A stretch of 64,000 nucleotides of DNA from Frigoribacterium sp. Leaf186 (GCF_001423905.1 NZ_LMPQ01000010.1:678448-742447); one strand, 5' to 3'. Shown: positions 37,389-47,265, counted from the first letter of the stretch. Program-made: numbers and translations. The notes: generated from the letters alone by a model not told the origin.

Positions 37389-39918
37389 GCAAAGGACGTC
37401 GACGAGGAGTTCTAACCACCCCGCTATTGGCGCCGTTCTGCAAAATACGAGCTATGTACCCGTGTCCGATGTCGATCCCGATTTAATCGGGTCGGAGCAC
37501 ACGACGAGCCTGACCTTAGCCCGAGCACTTGCCGTCGGATGTCTCAGCCGGCTAGACCCGAGTCTCGTTTCATTGGATGTCTGGGATCCGACCGCCGGAT
37601 CAGGCTTCGCTGGTTTCTTGCTCACTGATGCACTGAGGTCAAACGGGGTGCACGTCCGCTACCGCGGTCAGGACATTAGCGATCAAGCTGTCTCCCTGAG
37701 CGGGCGGCGATTCGAGGCCGTGCCCGACGCCGCGATTGCGGTGGGGAACACCTTGGTGCACGACGAGTTCGAAGACTTCCAGGCCGACCTCGTTATTGTC
37801 GACGCCCCTTGGGGCCTGGCCTGGGGGGATGTTTACTCGCAGGTGGACGCCCGTCGGGAATCCGGCTCTTTCGGATACGGCCTGCCGCAGCGCTCAGACA
37901 GCACATGGCTCTTCATCTCGCTCGCCCTCGAGAAGCTGCGCCCGGTCGCCGACGGCGGAGGGCGAGTGGCCGCGCTGGTGGCCCCAGGCGCTTTATCGGC
38001 CGGAGGCGACTCTGCATCCGTAAGGCAGAAGATCGTCGAGGCGGGGATGCTGGAGTCGGTCACACGGTTGCCCGATGGTCTTGCACCGAATACGTCAATC
38101 CCGCTCTATCTCGTCACCTTCACCAACAGAGCGACGGATGCTCGTCGGGGAAAGGCAATGATCGCCGATCTCCAGACTGAGTTCACCACTGAGCATCGGT
38201 ACCGCTCGATGCCGATCTCGGCTTTCCAGGAACTCGAGGCGGGGCTGAGAACTGGAAAGTCCGGGCCCCGCAACCGCAGCATCTCCGTACGCCAGTTCAC
38301 TCGACGAGATGCTCGCCTGGAACGAGTTTCCGCCGAGAGTAAGCGGCTGTCCTGGCGCCTCTCGACCTACTGCGACACGCCAATCGACGTTCGCTTCCTG
38401 GAGTCTCGGTACGGTCCGGCCTCTGGAGTGTCAATCATCGATGATCCGCAGGAGACCGTCGACCTCGATCCCAGCCGCATCTTCGGGGACGAGTCGCGCG
38501 AACTCCTTAGAGACATCGAGTCGAAGGGATGGCCTGGGCGACGGTTGAGCAGTCTGATCGCGCGCGAGCCGGAGTTGCTTAAAGCCTCTGCTGAAGCTGA
38601 GTCGGTCGGACATCTCTACGTTCCGACGACTCTCGGGGGCAAGGCAGCCGCGGAGATGGCTGGTACACGCTCAGACGGTCGTGTTTTGTCGCTTTCGCTC
38701 GACGGTGAGATAGTCGATCCTGGATTCTTAGCGGCCTGGCTCAATACGGAACAAGGCACGGCAAGCCGCAGGCGGGCCATTCGAGCCAGCAGCAGGGGAA
38801 CGTTCATCAACGCGCTGCGATCGGATGCCAGCTCCCTAATGCGCTGGGCGGATGAGCTTATCGTCCCTGTGCCGGACCACGGCACGCAGCTCGCGCTCTC
38901 CTCGGCCGACGTACGTCTTCTATCGTTCGAAGCTGCGCTGTCCGCCCAGCGCGAGAGCGTCTGGGCTTCTCCGGAAGGCGCCGAGGACGTGGTGAATCGA
39001 ATCGCTGGCGCCTTCGATGACTCGCTCAGCAGCTGGCTGGACCACCTGCCTTACCCAGTGGCGTCAGCGCTTTGGACCGCGGAGACAGCGTCGACGGCTG
39101 GCGAGCAGCAACGGGCTTACATCCACGCCTGGGAGGCGATCGTAACCTTTCACGCAACCGTCTTGCTCTCCGCGAGTAGGACTGACCCCGGAAGCCGTAG
39201 CGGGGTCGAAGCGGGAATCCGCCAGACGCTGAACGAGAAGCATCTCAGCATCGAGCGGGCCTCATTCGGCACGTGGGTGGTCATCATCGAAAGAGTCACG
39301 AAGGAACTGCGTAGCGCACTCGAAGCGGGGAGCGCCGATGAGGTTGCTCGTATCCGACGGGCATTTGGCGGCCTGACTCAAACCGGTATCGAGCGGCTGA
39401 CCTCGAAGGAATTTGTGAAGAAGATCAATGAGGTAAATACGAAGCGAAACCGATGGCTCGGGCACACCGGCTACACCTCAGAAGAAGAGTGGAGACGGCA
39501 GGTCCTTTCTCTCCAGGGCGACCTCAGCGAACTTCGGCAAATCCTCGGAACCGTTTGGACGCAACTTCTTCTAGTTCGAGCCGGAGGCTCGAAGCTTCGA
39601 CGCGACGGGCGCGTTCAGGCGGCGGAGGTTGCCGTCGGAACGCGGTCACCTTTCAAAATCAAGGAGTTCAGCGTCGGCGAAGAGATGGTTGATGGGGAAC
39701 TTTACCTAGTAAGGGACGAATCCGAGTCACCGCTGCGTTTGGGACAGTTCGTGCAGCTAAGGGCAGCTCCACGGGACGCGCAGTACACGACCTATTTCTA
39801 CAACCGTACCGAAGGTGCGAGCGTCCGCATGGTCAGCTACCAGCAAGGTTTCGATAGCGAGATCCAGGACGATGTCGAAGGCTTCCGTTCGGACTTCGGG
39901 GGGCTAGCTCTCGGTTAG
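37378..39918 (+). CDS. Fused adenine-methylase-like and HEPN-like protein, fourth gene of the R-M operon
   Basis: 846 aa starting within the hsdR 3' end (11-base overlap). Residues 65-80 hold a SAM motif I, DPTAGSGFAGF (D70-G76). Motif IV is DAPWG at 142-146, where the usual NPPF/DPPW second residue is Ala. The middle (about 280-540) resembles a methylase/HsdS-type recognition region. About 570-720 is all-helical, with HAWEAIVTFH and the RNase-type motif R690-x5-H696 (RNRWLGH), characteristic of HEPN domains. A final 120-residue beta-rich part follows. The fusion is seen; RNase activity is inferred. Confidence 0.7.
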   Translation: MPNEQRTSTRSSNHPAIGAVLQNTSYVPVSDVDPDLIGSEHTTSLTLARALAVGCLSRLDPSLVSLDVWDPTAGSGFAGFLLTDALRSNGVHVRYRGQDISDQAVSLSGRRFEAVPDAAIAVGNTLVHDEFEDFQADLVIVDAPWGLAWGDVYSQVDARRESGSFGYGLPQRSDSTWLFISLALEKLRPVADGGGRVAALVAPGALSAGGDSASVRQKIVEAGMLESVTRLPDGLAPNTSIPLYLVTFTNRATDARRGKAMIADLQTEFTTEHRYRSMPISAFQELEAGLRTGKSGPRNRSISVRQFTRRDARLERVSAESKRLSWRLSTYCDTPIDVRFLESRYGPASGVSIIDDPQETVDLDPSRIFGDESRELLRDIESKGWPGRRLSSLIAREPELLKASAEAESVGHLYVPTTLGGKAAAEMAGTRSDGRVLSLSLDGEIVDPGFLAAWLNTEQGTASRRRAIRASSRGTFINALRSDASSLMRWADELIVPVPDHGTQLALSSADVRLLSFEAALSAQRESVWASPEGAEDVVNRIAGAFDDSLSSWLDHLPYPVASALWTAETASTAGEQQRAYIHAWEAIVTFHATVLLSASRTDPGSRSGVEAGIRQTLNEKHLSIERASFGTWVVIIERVTKELRSALEAGSADEVARIRRAFGGLTQTGIERLTSKEFVKKINEVNTKRNRWLGHTGYTSEEEWRRQVLSLQGDLSELRQILGTVWTQLLLVRAGGSKLRRDGRVQAAEVAVGTRSPFKIKEFSVGEEMVDGELYLVRDESESPLRLGQFVQLRAAPRDAQYTTYFYNRTEGASVRMVSYQQGFDSEIQDDVEGFRSDFGGLALG

Positions 39919-39944
39919 GCCGGTTCTCGGCTCCATTGACCTCG

Positions 39945-40461
39945 GCGCCAGCACGGACCGACTGGCCCCGGGTCGAGTTGGGTAACGGCTGACTGACATA
40001 ACTGAGCATTGGACCGATGAAGGCAAGCTCTACCTCTGCGCGATCAAGGATGTCTGCTCAAACCGGATCGTTGGTTACTCGAACGACTCGAGGATGACGG
40101 CCGACCTGGCCGTCGCTGCGCTCCGCAACGCCGCCGCCGCCCTGCGTGAACCCGTCGGCACGACGCTGCACTCGGACCGTGGATCTCAGTTCCGGTCAAG
40201 GAAATTCGTCGAGCAACTCACGCAATTCATGATCGATGGGTCGATGGGTCGATGGGTCGGGTCGGCGCCTGCGCGGACAACGCGGCGATGGAGTCCTTCT
40301 TCTCGCTGTTGCAGAAGAACGTTCTGAAAAGACAGCGATGGCAGTCGAGGCAGGACCCGCGGCTGGCGATCGTGACCTGGATCGAGCGGCCCTACCGCCG
40401 CCGCAGGCGGCAACGAAGAATCGGCCAACTCACCCCGATCGAGTTCGAGTTAATTAATTAC
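39945..40461 (+). pseudogene. Decayed IS3-family transposase (OrfB)
   Basis: Remnant of an IS3-type DDE integrase. LTDITEHWTDEGKLYLCAIK (first Asp), LHSDRGSQF (second Asp) and ESFFSLLQKNV (Glu) are recognisable. The N-terminus is missing or full of stops, including a TAA at 39983. A frameshift falls at a triple octamer, TCGATGGG repeated at about 40234-40258: the two halves are read in frames two bases apart, as expected if one extra 8-base unit arose. OrfA and the left end are absent. Confidence 0.8.
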
Positions 40462-40764
40462 GCAAGCCGCTCAGTCGGCTTGAAAACCTCAAATAAGACG
40501 AGTCAACTAGACCGACAGCAGTCCCGACCTCGGCCTCTTGGCGCTCGACTTAACGTGCGGCCAATGTACAGAAGGAAGCGCCCACTACCCACGCAGCGCG
40601 ACTGGTTCGCGTCCACTACCCATTGTCCTGAGTGGGATATGACGCTTGACATCACTATGTCAGAGCAAATCATCGAAGCCACGGTGGGGATGGTGGCTGC
40701 CAACGTAGAAAGCATGTGGACATGGCGAGGGCCGAGGTGAACGTCCGAAAGCGGAGACTGTGCA

Positions 40765-41457
40765 TGCGTGCCCACGAACGCTGCCTCCGGCGTGAAGACC
40801 AGCTCCTCACCGTCGACCGTCCAGGTGCCCTCACCGGGCAGCACCACGGTGGCGGCGTCGACACCGGCGGGGTCTACGAGAGGGAGGGTGGCGGGGGAGA
40901 CCGGCACCGTGCCTCCGTCGTTTTCGGTCACCGCGAGACGCTGGGGGGTGTCCTGCTCGCCGGTCGAGGTGTCGAGGCTCGCGCCCTTGGTCACCGAGGG
41001 CGTCAGGGTGGAGGCGGCGGTCGCTCCGGCCGCGTCGGTCACGACGTAGGGCACCGGCGTCGCCGTTCCCGTGAAGGCGGACACGGGCGTGAAGAGCACG
41101 GTTCCGGCGGTGCGGTCGAGCTCGTAGCGTCCCTCACCGGGGACCACGACGACCGTGCCGTCGGCATCCACCGTTGCCCCGGCGGGCGCCTCGAGACGTG
41201 TGGCCGCGGGATCGAGCGGCACGAGCGGGTCAGCCGCGGTGGCCACGACGGGCAGGGTCTGCGCGGCTCCCTGCGTGCTGGTGACGGCGGTGGGGAGGCG
41301 ACCGGCTGCGGTGGCCGTCGTGGGTGTGAAGGCGACCTCGCCGGTGGCGGGCTGCACCTGCAACGGGCCGTCGTCTGTCATGACCTCGGTAGCGGGCGTC
41401 TCGTTCGGCAGGATCAACACCACCGACTCGGGCACGACGTCCGGCACGGCCGCAGGC
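40765..41457 (-). pseudogene. Fragment of a sortase-anchored surface protein gene
   Basis: Translates to the same repeat modules as the intact gene at 43257-45401, for example EAPAGATVDADGTVVVVPGE and PGEGTWTVDGEELVFTP, with many substitutions. It lacks a signal peptide and cell-wall anchor, stops matching at a TAG at the 5' end (about 41458) and runs into unrelated sequence at the 3' end. Modules occur in a different register from the intact gene, so it may derive from a longer relative. Confidence 0.75.
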
Positions 41458-41492
41458 TAGACCGGCAGCAGCCCCGGCAGCAGGCATGCAGC

Positions 41493-41522
41493 GATGCCCC
41501 GGCACGTGAAGGCCGGGGCATC
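41493..41522 (-). terminator. Hairpin terminator
   Basis: GATGCCCCGGC (41493-41503) pairs perfectly with GCCGGGGCATC (41512-41522). It lies 20 bases after the small membrane protein gene. Confidence 0.7.
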
Positions 41523-41542
41523 ACTGGCGTCGAAGTGTCGGG

Positions 41543-41824
41543 CTAGTGAGATGCCGTGGACTGCGGAGTGGGACCCCCGCGACGTCGAGCAAGTGCGACG
41601 ATGCTGCACACAATGAGGGCCACAAGACCGATGCCGACGATCCATAGGCCGGCGTCGAAGCCCCTGAGTAGGGCATCTGGCGTATAACCCGGCTCGACTC
41701 CACGGTCCTCTTGGTGACGGTAGTCCATGCCGATCGCGATGAGAAAAGCGACGGTGACCACCGTGCCAATTACTACGGTGATGACAGACCCGATGATGGA
41801 ATTTCTCATTTGCTCAGCCTTCAT
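41543..41824 (-). CDS. Small two-helix membrane protein
   Basis: 93 aa with two hydrophobic segments (IIGSVITVVIGTVVTVAFLI and GLWIVGIGLVALIVCSIVAL), a short polar loop and a basic end. It follows the secreted DUF2599-like gene by 18 bases on the same strand and shares its terminator, so the two are probably co-transcribed. The function is unknown; an immunity role for the secreted protein is possible but not shown. Confidence 0.65.
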   Translation of the reverse strand: MKAEQMRNSIIGSVITVVIGTVVTVAFLIAIGMDYRHQEDRGVEPGYTPDALLRGFDAGLWIVGIGLVALIVCSIVALARRRGGPTPQSTASH

Positions 41825-41842
41825 TCGAGATGGGTGTAGTTG

Positions 41843-42856
41843 TCACCAATTACAGCGATGAGAGACGATGCCGGCGGCCCAGTCCGTACGGTTCGCGCGG
41901 AAACGTTCGAGGTTGTAGTCCTGTGTGAAGGGCAATCCGTATGAGCCTGCCGCGACGTGGCAGTTGTATTGCTGCTGCAACGTGGCCTTGTTCGTGATCG
42001 CAGGCCATTTTGCCTTCCATTCGGCCCAACCGGCACCGCGGAACACTGCTTGGCCAGCAAGGTAACCGCCAACCCCGCCGCCGCCGCTAAGAACGACTGC
42101 GCCGGGCCCGGTGACCCAGGCGCTGTAGCGGTAATCGCCTTGGTACGAGTCCCGCCTGAAGCTTTGGAACAATGTGATTCCCAGCCACGGATCCGCCACG
42201 ACGGGGTACTGCGTGCCTGCGCCGTGCTCGACCACCTGGGTCAGTGTGTTCCCGTTGATTTCGTAATGAGTGGCCACCGGGGCGCCGGCTGCGTCCTTTG
42301 CCCACGCCGGCGCGACGGTCCCGGCGAACCCGCCGTCCGCGTCAGTGAGGATGACTACACCATCCTCGCGAATGGCCATGGTCCCACCGGCCGGTACGGA
42401 CAGCTCGTAATCGTATAGAGCTGGCGCAGTTGCATCGTTGATTACTGTAAGAATTTGCAAGGTGCCATCGTCGCGAACCACTGGGGTGGTGGTGGACGAG
42501 TTGTTATTGTCAAATGTCGCCACCCCGGACTCGGTCACGGTTGCTTCAGTGGCCTGATCAGCGAATGGCAGCGACACCGTCAGCTCTTGATCATTCGTGC
42601 GTAGAGAGGCTCCGTCAGAAGCATCGACGGGGACGCTCACCCTGACGTCGTCAGTGGCAAAGGTAGCTGCCTTGGTTGGGGAAGTGAACGCGTCCGCGGC
42701 TGCGTCGAGGACGTCCGGAGCGACAGCGGCAATAGCCTCGATCGACTCATCGGAAGGTAACGCCTCAGCATGCGCCACCGTGGACGTCCCCACAATGGCC
42801 GCGGCGCACAGCAGACCGATGCTTGTCATGATCAGCGTGTTTTTTGGTTTGGGCAT
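41843..42856 (-). CDS. Secreted protein with DUF2599-like C-terminus
   Basis: 337 aa with a signal peptide ending near VAHAEA (about residue 32). A beta-rich middle includes YPVVADPWLGI, a motif common in actinobacterial secreted proteins. The C-terminal part has QQQYNCHVAAG, YNLERFRANR and final HRCNW, resembling DUF2599, with a probable disulfide. The start at 42856 follows AAAGGAGG. DUF2599 proteins have no known activity. Confidence 0.7.
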   Translation of the reverse strand: MPKPKNTLIMTSIGLLCAAAIVGTSTVAHAEALPSDESIEAIAAVAPDVLDAAADAFTSPTKAATFATDDVRVSVPVDASDGASLRTNDQELTVSLPFADQATEATVTESGVATFDNNNSSTTTPVVRDDGTLQILTVINDATAPALYDYELSVPAGGTMAIREDGVVILTDADGGFAGTVAPAWAKDAAGAPVATHYEINGNTLTQVVEHGAGTQYPVVADPWLGITLFQSFRRDSYQGDYRYSAWVTGPGAVVLSGGGGVGGYLAGQAVFRGAGWAEWKAKWPAITNKATLQQQYNCHVAAGSYGLPFTQDYNLERFRANRTDWAAGIVSHRCNW

Positions 42857-43256
42857 TCTTCCTCCTTTGATCACCAGTGAGGGGCGTCCCCCGTGAGGTC
42901 AAACCTCCTGCAACCGCCCAGACCGCACAATCAGTCGCGAGGGGGATATTTCTCACAACGGTTGGCGTCTCAGGGTGCTAGCCAGCCCTCAAACGGGTGT
43001 TCTCGGAACGAGTTCTCACCTGCCCTCTAGAACATGAGTTTGTTCCAATTAGACGCAAGCGTCGTTTCGGGGGGCGGTCCCGCGGCGAGTCTTCGACGCT
43101 CAGGCCACGAGAACGCCAGGCCGCTGTTCCTGCCTGCGACCACGGCTCCTCGGCAACCAACTGCCCGCTGTGCGACTTTGAGCAGGCCGCCGTAGGTCCG
43201 CTCGGTCTGCCCTCACGGCCATGAAGCCCGATGGGCTGAGTTCGATGCTCTGCTCG
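42857..43256. other. Gene-free region in the island
   Basis: About 400 bases between the DUF2599-like gene and the surface protein gene. No ORF with recognisable features is seen; it is richer in A and T than the flanks. Confidence 0.5.
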
Positions 43257-45401
43257 TTAGCGCCGCAGACGACGTCGGCCCGCGAGGATGAGGCCCAGGC
43301 CCGCGAGCAGGGCACCGGCCCCGATGAAGGCGGCAGCTGACGTCGCACCCGCGTCCGAACCCGTGAACGCCAGTGCTCCGCTGAAGGCAGCGGCAGCGGC
43401 AGCGGCATCGGCACCAGCCGCTGGTGCCGGCGTCGGCGTCGGCCCGGCTGCTGCCGCGACGTAGTCGACCACGAGGCGGCCCGTCACGGCGGTGCCGTCG
43501 GTGCGCTCGGCGGCGAAGGTGATCGGGTCCGGGTCTCCGACGAGGGTGGGGGAGGGCGTGAAGACGACCTCGCCGGTGGTGGGCTGCACCTGCCACGTGC
43601 CGTCGTCGGTCGTGACCTCGGTGGCGGGTGCCTCGTTCGGCTGGATCAACACCACCGACTCGGGCACGACGTCGGGCACGGCCGCGGGCAGGTCGAAGAC
43701 CGCCGGCGCACCCGCAGGCGGCGTCACCACGACGTCGGGCACCGTCACCACCGGCGCCGGCATCACGGGCGCCGCGGTCACCGTCGGCGTCGCCGTGGAC
43801 TCGACTGCATCACCGGCCAGGGTGTCCACCCGGTACGACACCGGCGTCGCCGTTCCGACGAAGTCGGGCTCGGGCGTGAAGACCAGCTCCTCACCGTCGA
43901 CCGTCCAGGTGCCCTCCCCGGGCACCACCACGGTCGTGGCGTCCTGGCCGTTCGCGTCGACGAGACGGAGGGTGGCGGGGTCGACCGACACCGCGCCTCC
44001 ATCGTTGTCGGTCACCGCGAGACGCTGGGCCACCCCCTGCACACCGGTCGACGTGTCGGGCGTCGCGACCGTGGTCACCGTCGGCGTCAGCGTCGAGGTG
44101 GCGGTCGCGCCGGCCGCATCGGTCACCACGTACGGCACCGGCGTCGCCGTGCCCGTGAAGGCGGGCTCCGGCGTGAAGGTGACGGTTCCGGAGGCGCGGT
44201 CGAGTTCGTAACGCCCCTCACCGGGCACCACCACGACCGTTCCGTCGGCGTCCACCGTGGCGCCCGCGGGCGCCTCGAGACGGGTTGCCGTGGGGTCGAG
44301 CGGCACCAGCGGGTCCCCGCCGGTGGCGACGACCGGGAGGGTCTGCGGGGCTCCCTGCGTGCCGGTCACGGCGGTGGGCGTGGCGACCGGCTGCACGGCC
44401 GTCGCGAAGACGGTGCTGACCAGGTCGAGCCCTCCGTCGGTGGTCTCGTTGGTCGTCGTCGTGAACGGACCGGTCATCGAGGTCTCGTCGTTGCCCACCA
44501 GCGAGACGCCGTACAGGGGCTGCCCGGGCTGCACGCCCAGATCGGTCAGCGAGACCGAGACGCCCGCGATGGTCTGCGCTGCCGTGTAGTCCAGAGGGCG
44601 GTAACCGGTCGTGCCGGGTAGCTGCTGCAACACGGTCGACGTCACCCCGGTCAGGATCGGACCCCACGCCGACCTCGGCACCGACACGATCGGACCCCAC
44701 GCCACCGGCGCCCCGGCCCCGTCGACCGCCGTCACGGCCGCCAGCTTGAACGCGTCGTTGCCGCCACGCTCGACGATCGACACCGCCACGGCGGCCGGGT
44801 CGGAAGCGGTCAGCGGCGACTCGCGCAGCACGCTGAACCGCTCGACGTCGTTGGTCGTCACGCCTCCGGTGTTGCCGAACAGGTTGTCCGAGCCCTCGGT
44901 GACGAACGGGCTGCTCAGCACGTCGGCCATCGTCCGGCCGGTCGGGTCGCCCGAGACGCCGGTGAAGGGCGAGCCGGCGGGGGAGTTCGCGACCCAGATG
45001 TTCTCGCGGTCACCCGTCGCCGTCGCGTTGTCGACCCGCAGCACCTCGGCGTTCACGGCCGTGTCGTCACTCGGCAGCACCGTGAACGTGCGCCCACCGG
45101 CCTGGTACGACACGAGCTGCTGCTGCGTGCCCTGGCCGTAGCGCATCGTGACGGCCGCGCCGCAGCGCACTCGGCCCGTGTTCACGAGGCTCGACCCGCA
45201 CGTCGCCGCCAGGGTCGTGGGGACGTCGGCCGGCGTGGCGGCGACGGGTGTGACCACGGCACCGGTCATGCCGATCGGGGCGGCGAGGGCGGCCTGGGAC
45301 GGCACCACCGCGGCGAGCCCCGCGATCGCGGTCGCAGCCACCAGCGCGAGCGAACGGGCCAGGAGGCGAGGTGGACGGCGGGAGGCGGCGGAGGCGCGCA
45401 T
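43257..45401 (-). CDS. Sortase-anchored cell-surface protein with repeated modules
   Basis: 714 aa from ATG 45401: signal peptide (LARSLALVAATAIAGLAAVV), an N-terminal domain of about 330 residues, then beta-rich modules of about 80 residues containing VVPGEG(R/T)(Y/W) and F(T/V)GTATPV. The C-terminus has LAFTGSD, a hydrophobic helix and RRRLRR, an LAxTG sortase motif typical of actinobacteria. The modules resemble Ig-like, repeat-bearing adhesins. A 5' extension upstream of 45401 is open but lacks signal-peptide features. Confidence 0.85.
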   Translation of the reverse strand: MRASAASRRPPRLLARSLALVAATAIAGLAAVVPSQAALAAPIGMTGAVVTPVAATPADVPTTLAATCGSSLVNTGRVRCGAAVTMRYGQGTQQQLVSYQAGGRTFTVLPSDDTAVNAEVLRVDNATATGDRENIWVANSPAGSPFTGVSGDPTGRTMADVLSSPFVTEGSDNLFGNTGGVTTNDVERFSVLRESPLTASDPAAVAVSIVERGGNDAFKLAAVTAVDGAGAPVAWGPIVSVPRSAWGPILTGVTSTVLQQLPGTTGYRPLDYTAAQTIAGVSVSLTDLGVQPGQPLYGVSLVGNDETSMTGPFTTTTNETTDGGLDLVSTVFATAVQPVATPTAVTGTQGAPQTLPVVATGGDPLVPLDPTATRLEAPAGATVDADGTVVVVPGEGRYELDRASGTVTFTPEPAFTGTATPVPYVVTDAAGATATSTLTPTVTTVATPDTSTGVQGVAQRLAVTDNDGGAVSVDPATLRLVDANGQDATTVVVPGEGTWTVDGEELVFTPEPDFVGTATPVSYRVDTLAGDAVESTATPTVTAAPVMPAPVVTVPDVVVTPPAGAPAVFDLPAAVPDVVPESVVLIQPNEAPATEVTTDDGTWQVQPTTGEVVFTPSPTLVGDPDPITFAAERTDGTAVTGRLVVDYVAAAAGPTPTPAPAAGADAAAAAAAFSGALAFTGSDAGATSAAAFIGAGALLAGLGLILAGRRRLRR

Positions 45402-45647
45402 GGGTGATCCGGTTCTGGTCGGTGCCGGGGGAGGAGGCGACCGAGGTCGGCCCGCCCTGTCGGGAATGCTTTGAGTATCCCTCGCCGATGGCGTCCGTGT
45501 CCGCCGCCTGCGCTTCGAGCACCCCTGGTCTGTTGCCAATATGTCGCATTGTCATAGGGTGGTCGTGGCTCGTGCGGGGCGGGCTCTGGCTGAAGGAGGA
45601 GCGTCGATGTTCGCGAACGAGTGCAACCGGGTCGGGTGAGGCCGACC

Positions 45648-45863
45648 GTGTCCCGCTATGAACTGCAGTGGATGGTCGTCCTCAACTGCATCGTCATCGC
45701 GTGCTTCGCCTGCGTCTACGCGGTCGATGTCGATGGGTCGGTCTTCTGGGGGCTCTTCGTCGTCGTCCTCATGATCGGGCAGATCGTCCAGGCGACACGG
45801 CCCGAACGTCCGTCGAAGGAGGCGCAGCCGGGGCCAGTCGACGTGTCGAGGCGCCATGAGTGA
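45648..45863 (+). CDS. Small two-helix membrane protein
   Basis: 71 aa from GTG 45648 (another GTG lies 9 codons upstream). Two hydrophobic stretches (MVVLNCIVIACFACVYAV and GLFVVVLMIGQIVQA) and a polar C-terminus are visible. No family is recognised. It lies just ahead of the MFS transporter gene on the same strand. Confidence 0.5.
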   Translation: MSRYELQWMVVLNCIVIACFACVYAVDVDGSVFWGLFVVVLMIGQIVQATRPERPSKEAQPGPVDVSRRHE

Positions 45864-45956
45864 CTGGCGCATCGCTCCATCCAGGACCGGGTCGTGAAGA
45901 GGGCCTCAGGAAGCGCCTTGACGGCCCCTCCGATCACCGAAGAGGGGGCCGTCCTC

Positions 45957-47198
45957 ATGACCGGGGGGCCTAAGCGCGGCCACGCGCTGTCCGACCGGGC
46001 GTTCAGGAGGTACCTGGCTGGCTTCGGTGCCTCCCTCGTCGGCGACCAGATCTGGTTCGTCTCCCTGGCCTGGGCTGCGAGCCAGCTGGAGTCTTCGGGG
46101 CAGACCGCGCTCGTCTTGGCTGCCGGTTCGATTCCCCGGGCGGTCCTCCTCCTGGTCGGTGGTGCTGCCGCAGATCGCTTCGGAGCGCTCACGGTGGCGC
46201 TCCGCAGTCAGATCGGCCGCATCCTCTTGATGGGGGCCGGCGCAGGTTTCGTCCTCGCGCTCGGTGTCGACGAGTTGTGGCCTCTCCTGGTGGTCGCCGT
46301 CCTCTTCGGCGTGCTGGACGCGGCGCACATGCCAGCCGCCGCGGCCCTTCCGCCCCAACTCCTCGCACCGGGTGACCTGCCCGCCGGGCAGGGCTTCGTA
46401 CAGACCCTCGAGCGAGGCGCTCTCGTCGCCGGGGCGCCTCTCGGTGGCCTCGTCGTCGCGTTCGGTGGACTACCCACCGCCATGGTGGTCAACGTGGTGC
46501 TGTTCTTGCTGGCGTGGCTCATGCTGCGATCTCTTCGTCGAGTCACGGACGGCCCGACGAGCCTGTCCGAACGAACCGGCGACGAGTCGATCCGGGCCTC
46601 CCTGACGGGCGGACTCAGGTACGCGGCGATGGACAGGGCTCTACTGAGCACACTCATCGTCGTCACGGTGCTGAACCTCGGGTTGGCGGGCCCGCTCAAC
46701 GTGGGACTGGTCCTCCTCAGCGACGAGCGGGGCTGGGGGGCCGCGACGTACAGCTTGGTGCTGAGCGCCTACGCTCTCGGTGCCATCTCGGGTGCCTTGA
46801 CCGTCGCCTTCCAGAAGCGCGTCCAACGCCCGGCACTCAATGCGCTCCTCTGGATCATGCTCGGCGGGTCCGCCCTCGGGCTCGTTCCGTTCGCGCCGAC
46901 CTTTCCGCTCGCGGCGCTCGCCGTCGCCCTCGCCGGTTTCGCGTTCGGACCAGGAAGCGCACTGCTCGTCGGTCTCATCCAGGCGCGTACGGACCGCCAC
47001 TACCTGGGACGCGTCATGGCACTCGTCAACTTCTCCGCGCTCGGCTTGACTCCCATCGCCTACGTGCTCTTCGGCCAGGGTGTCGCCGTGTCCACCCTCG
47101 AAGTCACGTTCACGGTGAGCGCGGCCCTCGTCGTTCTCGCTGCCGCGATGGCCCTCTTCGTCGGGCCGCTGCGGCGGGCTCGGCTGACGACGGACTGA
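45957..47198 (+). CDS. MFS transporter, EntS/drug-exporter type
   Basis: 413 aa from ATG 45957 with about 12 membrane segments. The N-terminal half shows FGASLVGDQIWFVSLAW and AADRFGALTVALRSQIGRIL, the loop signature of the MFS_3 group (siderophore and macrolide exporters). The substrate is not readable. An in-frame GTG 63 bases upstream is possible, but AGAGGGGG before the ATG favours this start. Confidence 0.8.
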   Translation: MTGGPKRGHALSDRAFRRYLAGFGASLVGDQIWFVSLAWAASQLESSGQTALVLAAGSIPRAVLLLVGGAAADRFGALTVALRSQIGRILLMGAGAGFVLALGVDELWPLLVVAVLFGVLDAAHMPAAAALPPQLLAPGDLPAGQGFVQTLERGALVAGAPLGGLVVAFGGLPTAMVVNVVLFLLAWLMLRSLRRVTDGPTSLSERTGDESIRASLTGGLRYAAMDRALLSTLIVVTVLNLGLAGPLNVGLVLLSDERGWGAATYSLVLSAYALGAISGALTVAFQKRVQRPALNALLWIMLGGSALGLVPFAPTFPLAALAVALAGFAFGPGSALLVGLIQARTDRHYLGRVMALVNFSALGLTPIAYVLFGQGVAVSTLEVTFTVSAALVVLAAAMALFVGPLRRARLTTD

Positions 47199-47265
47199 CG
47201 GCTGACTGCCACTCTCCACTCAGCCCACTGGGCGACACCTGTCGCCCACGCCTACCCTGGGCTGC

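Noticed and set aside
40503-40764. Extension of the surface-protein fragment through to 40503
   Set aside because: The open frame continues, but similarity to the intact gene stops near 40765; the rest is unrelated sequence beside the IS remnant.
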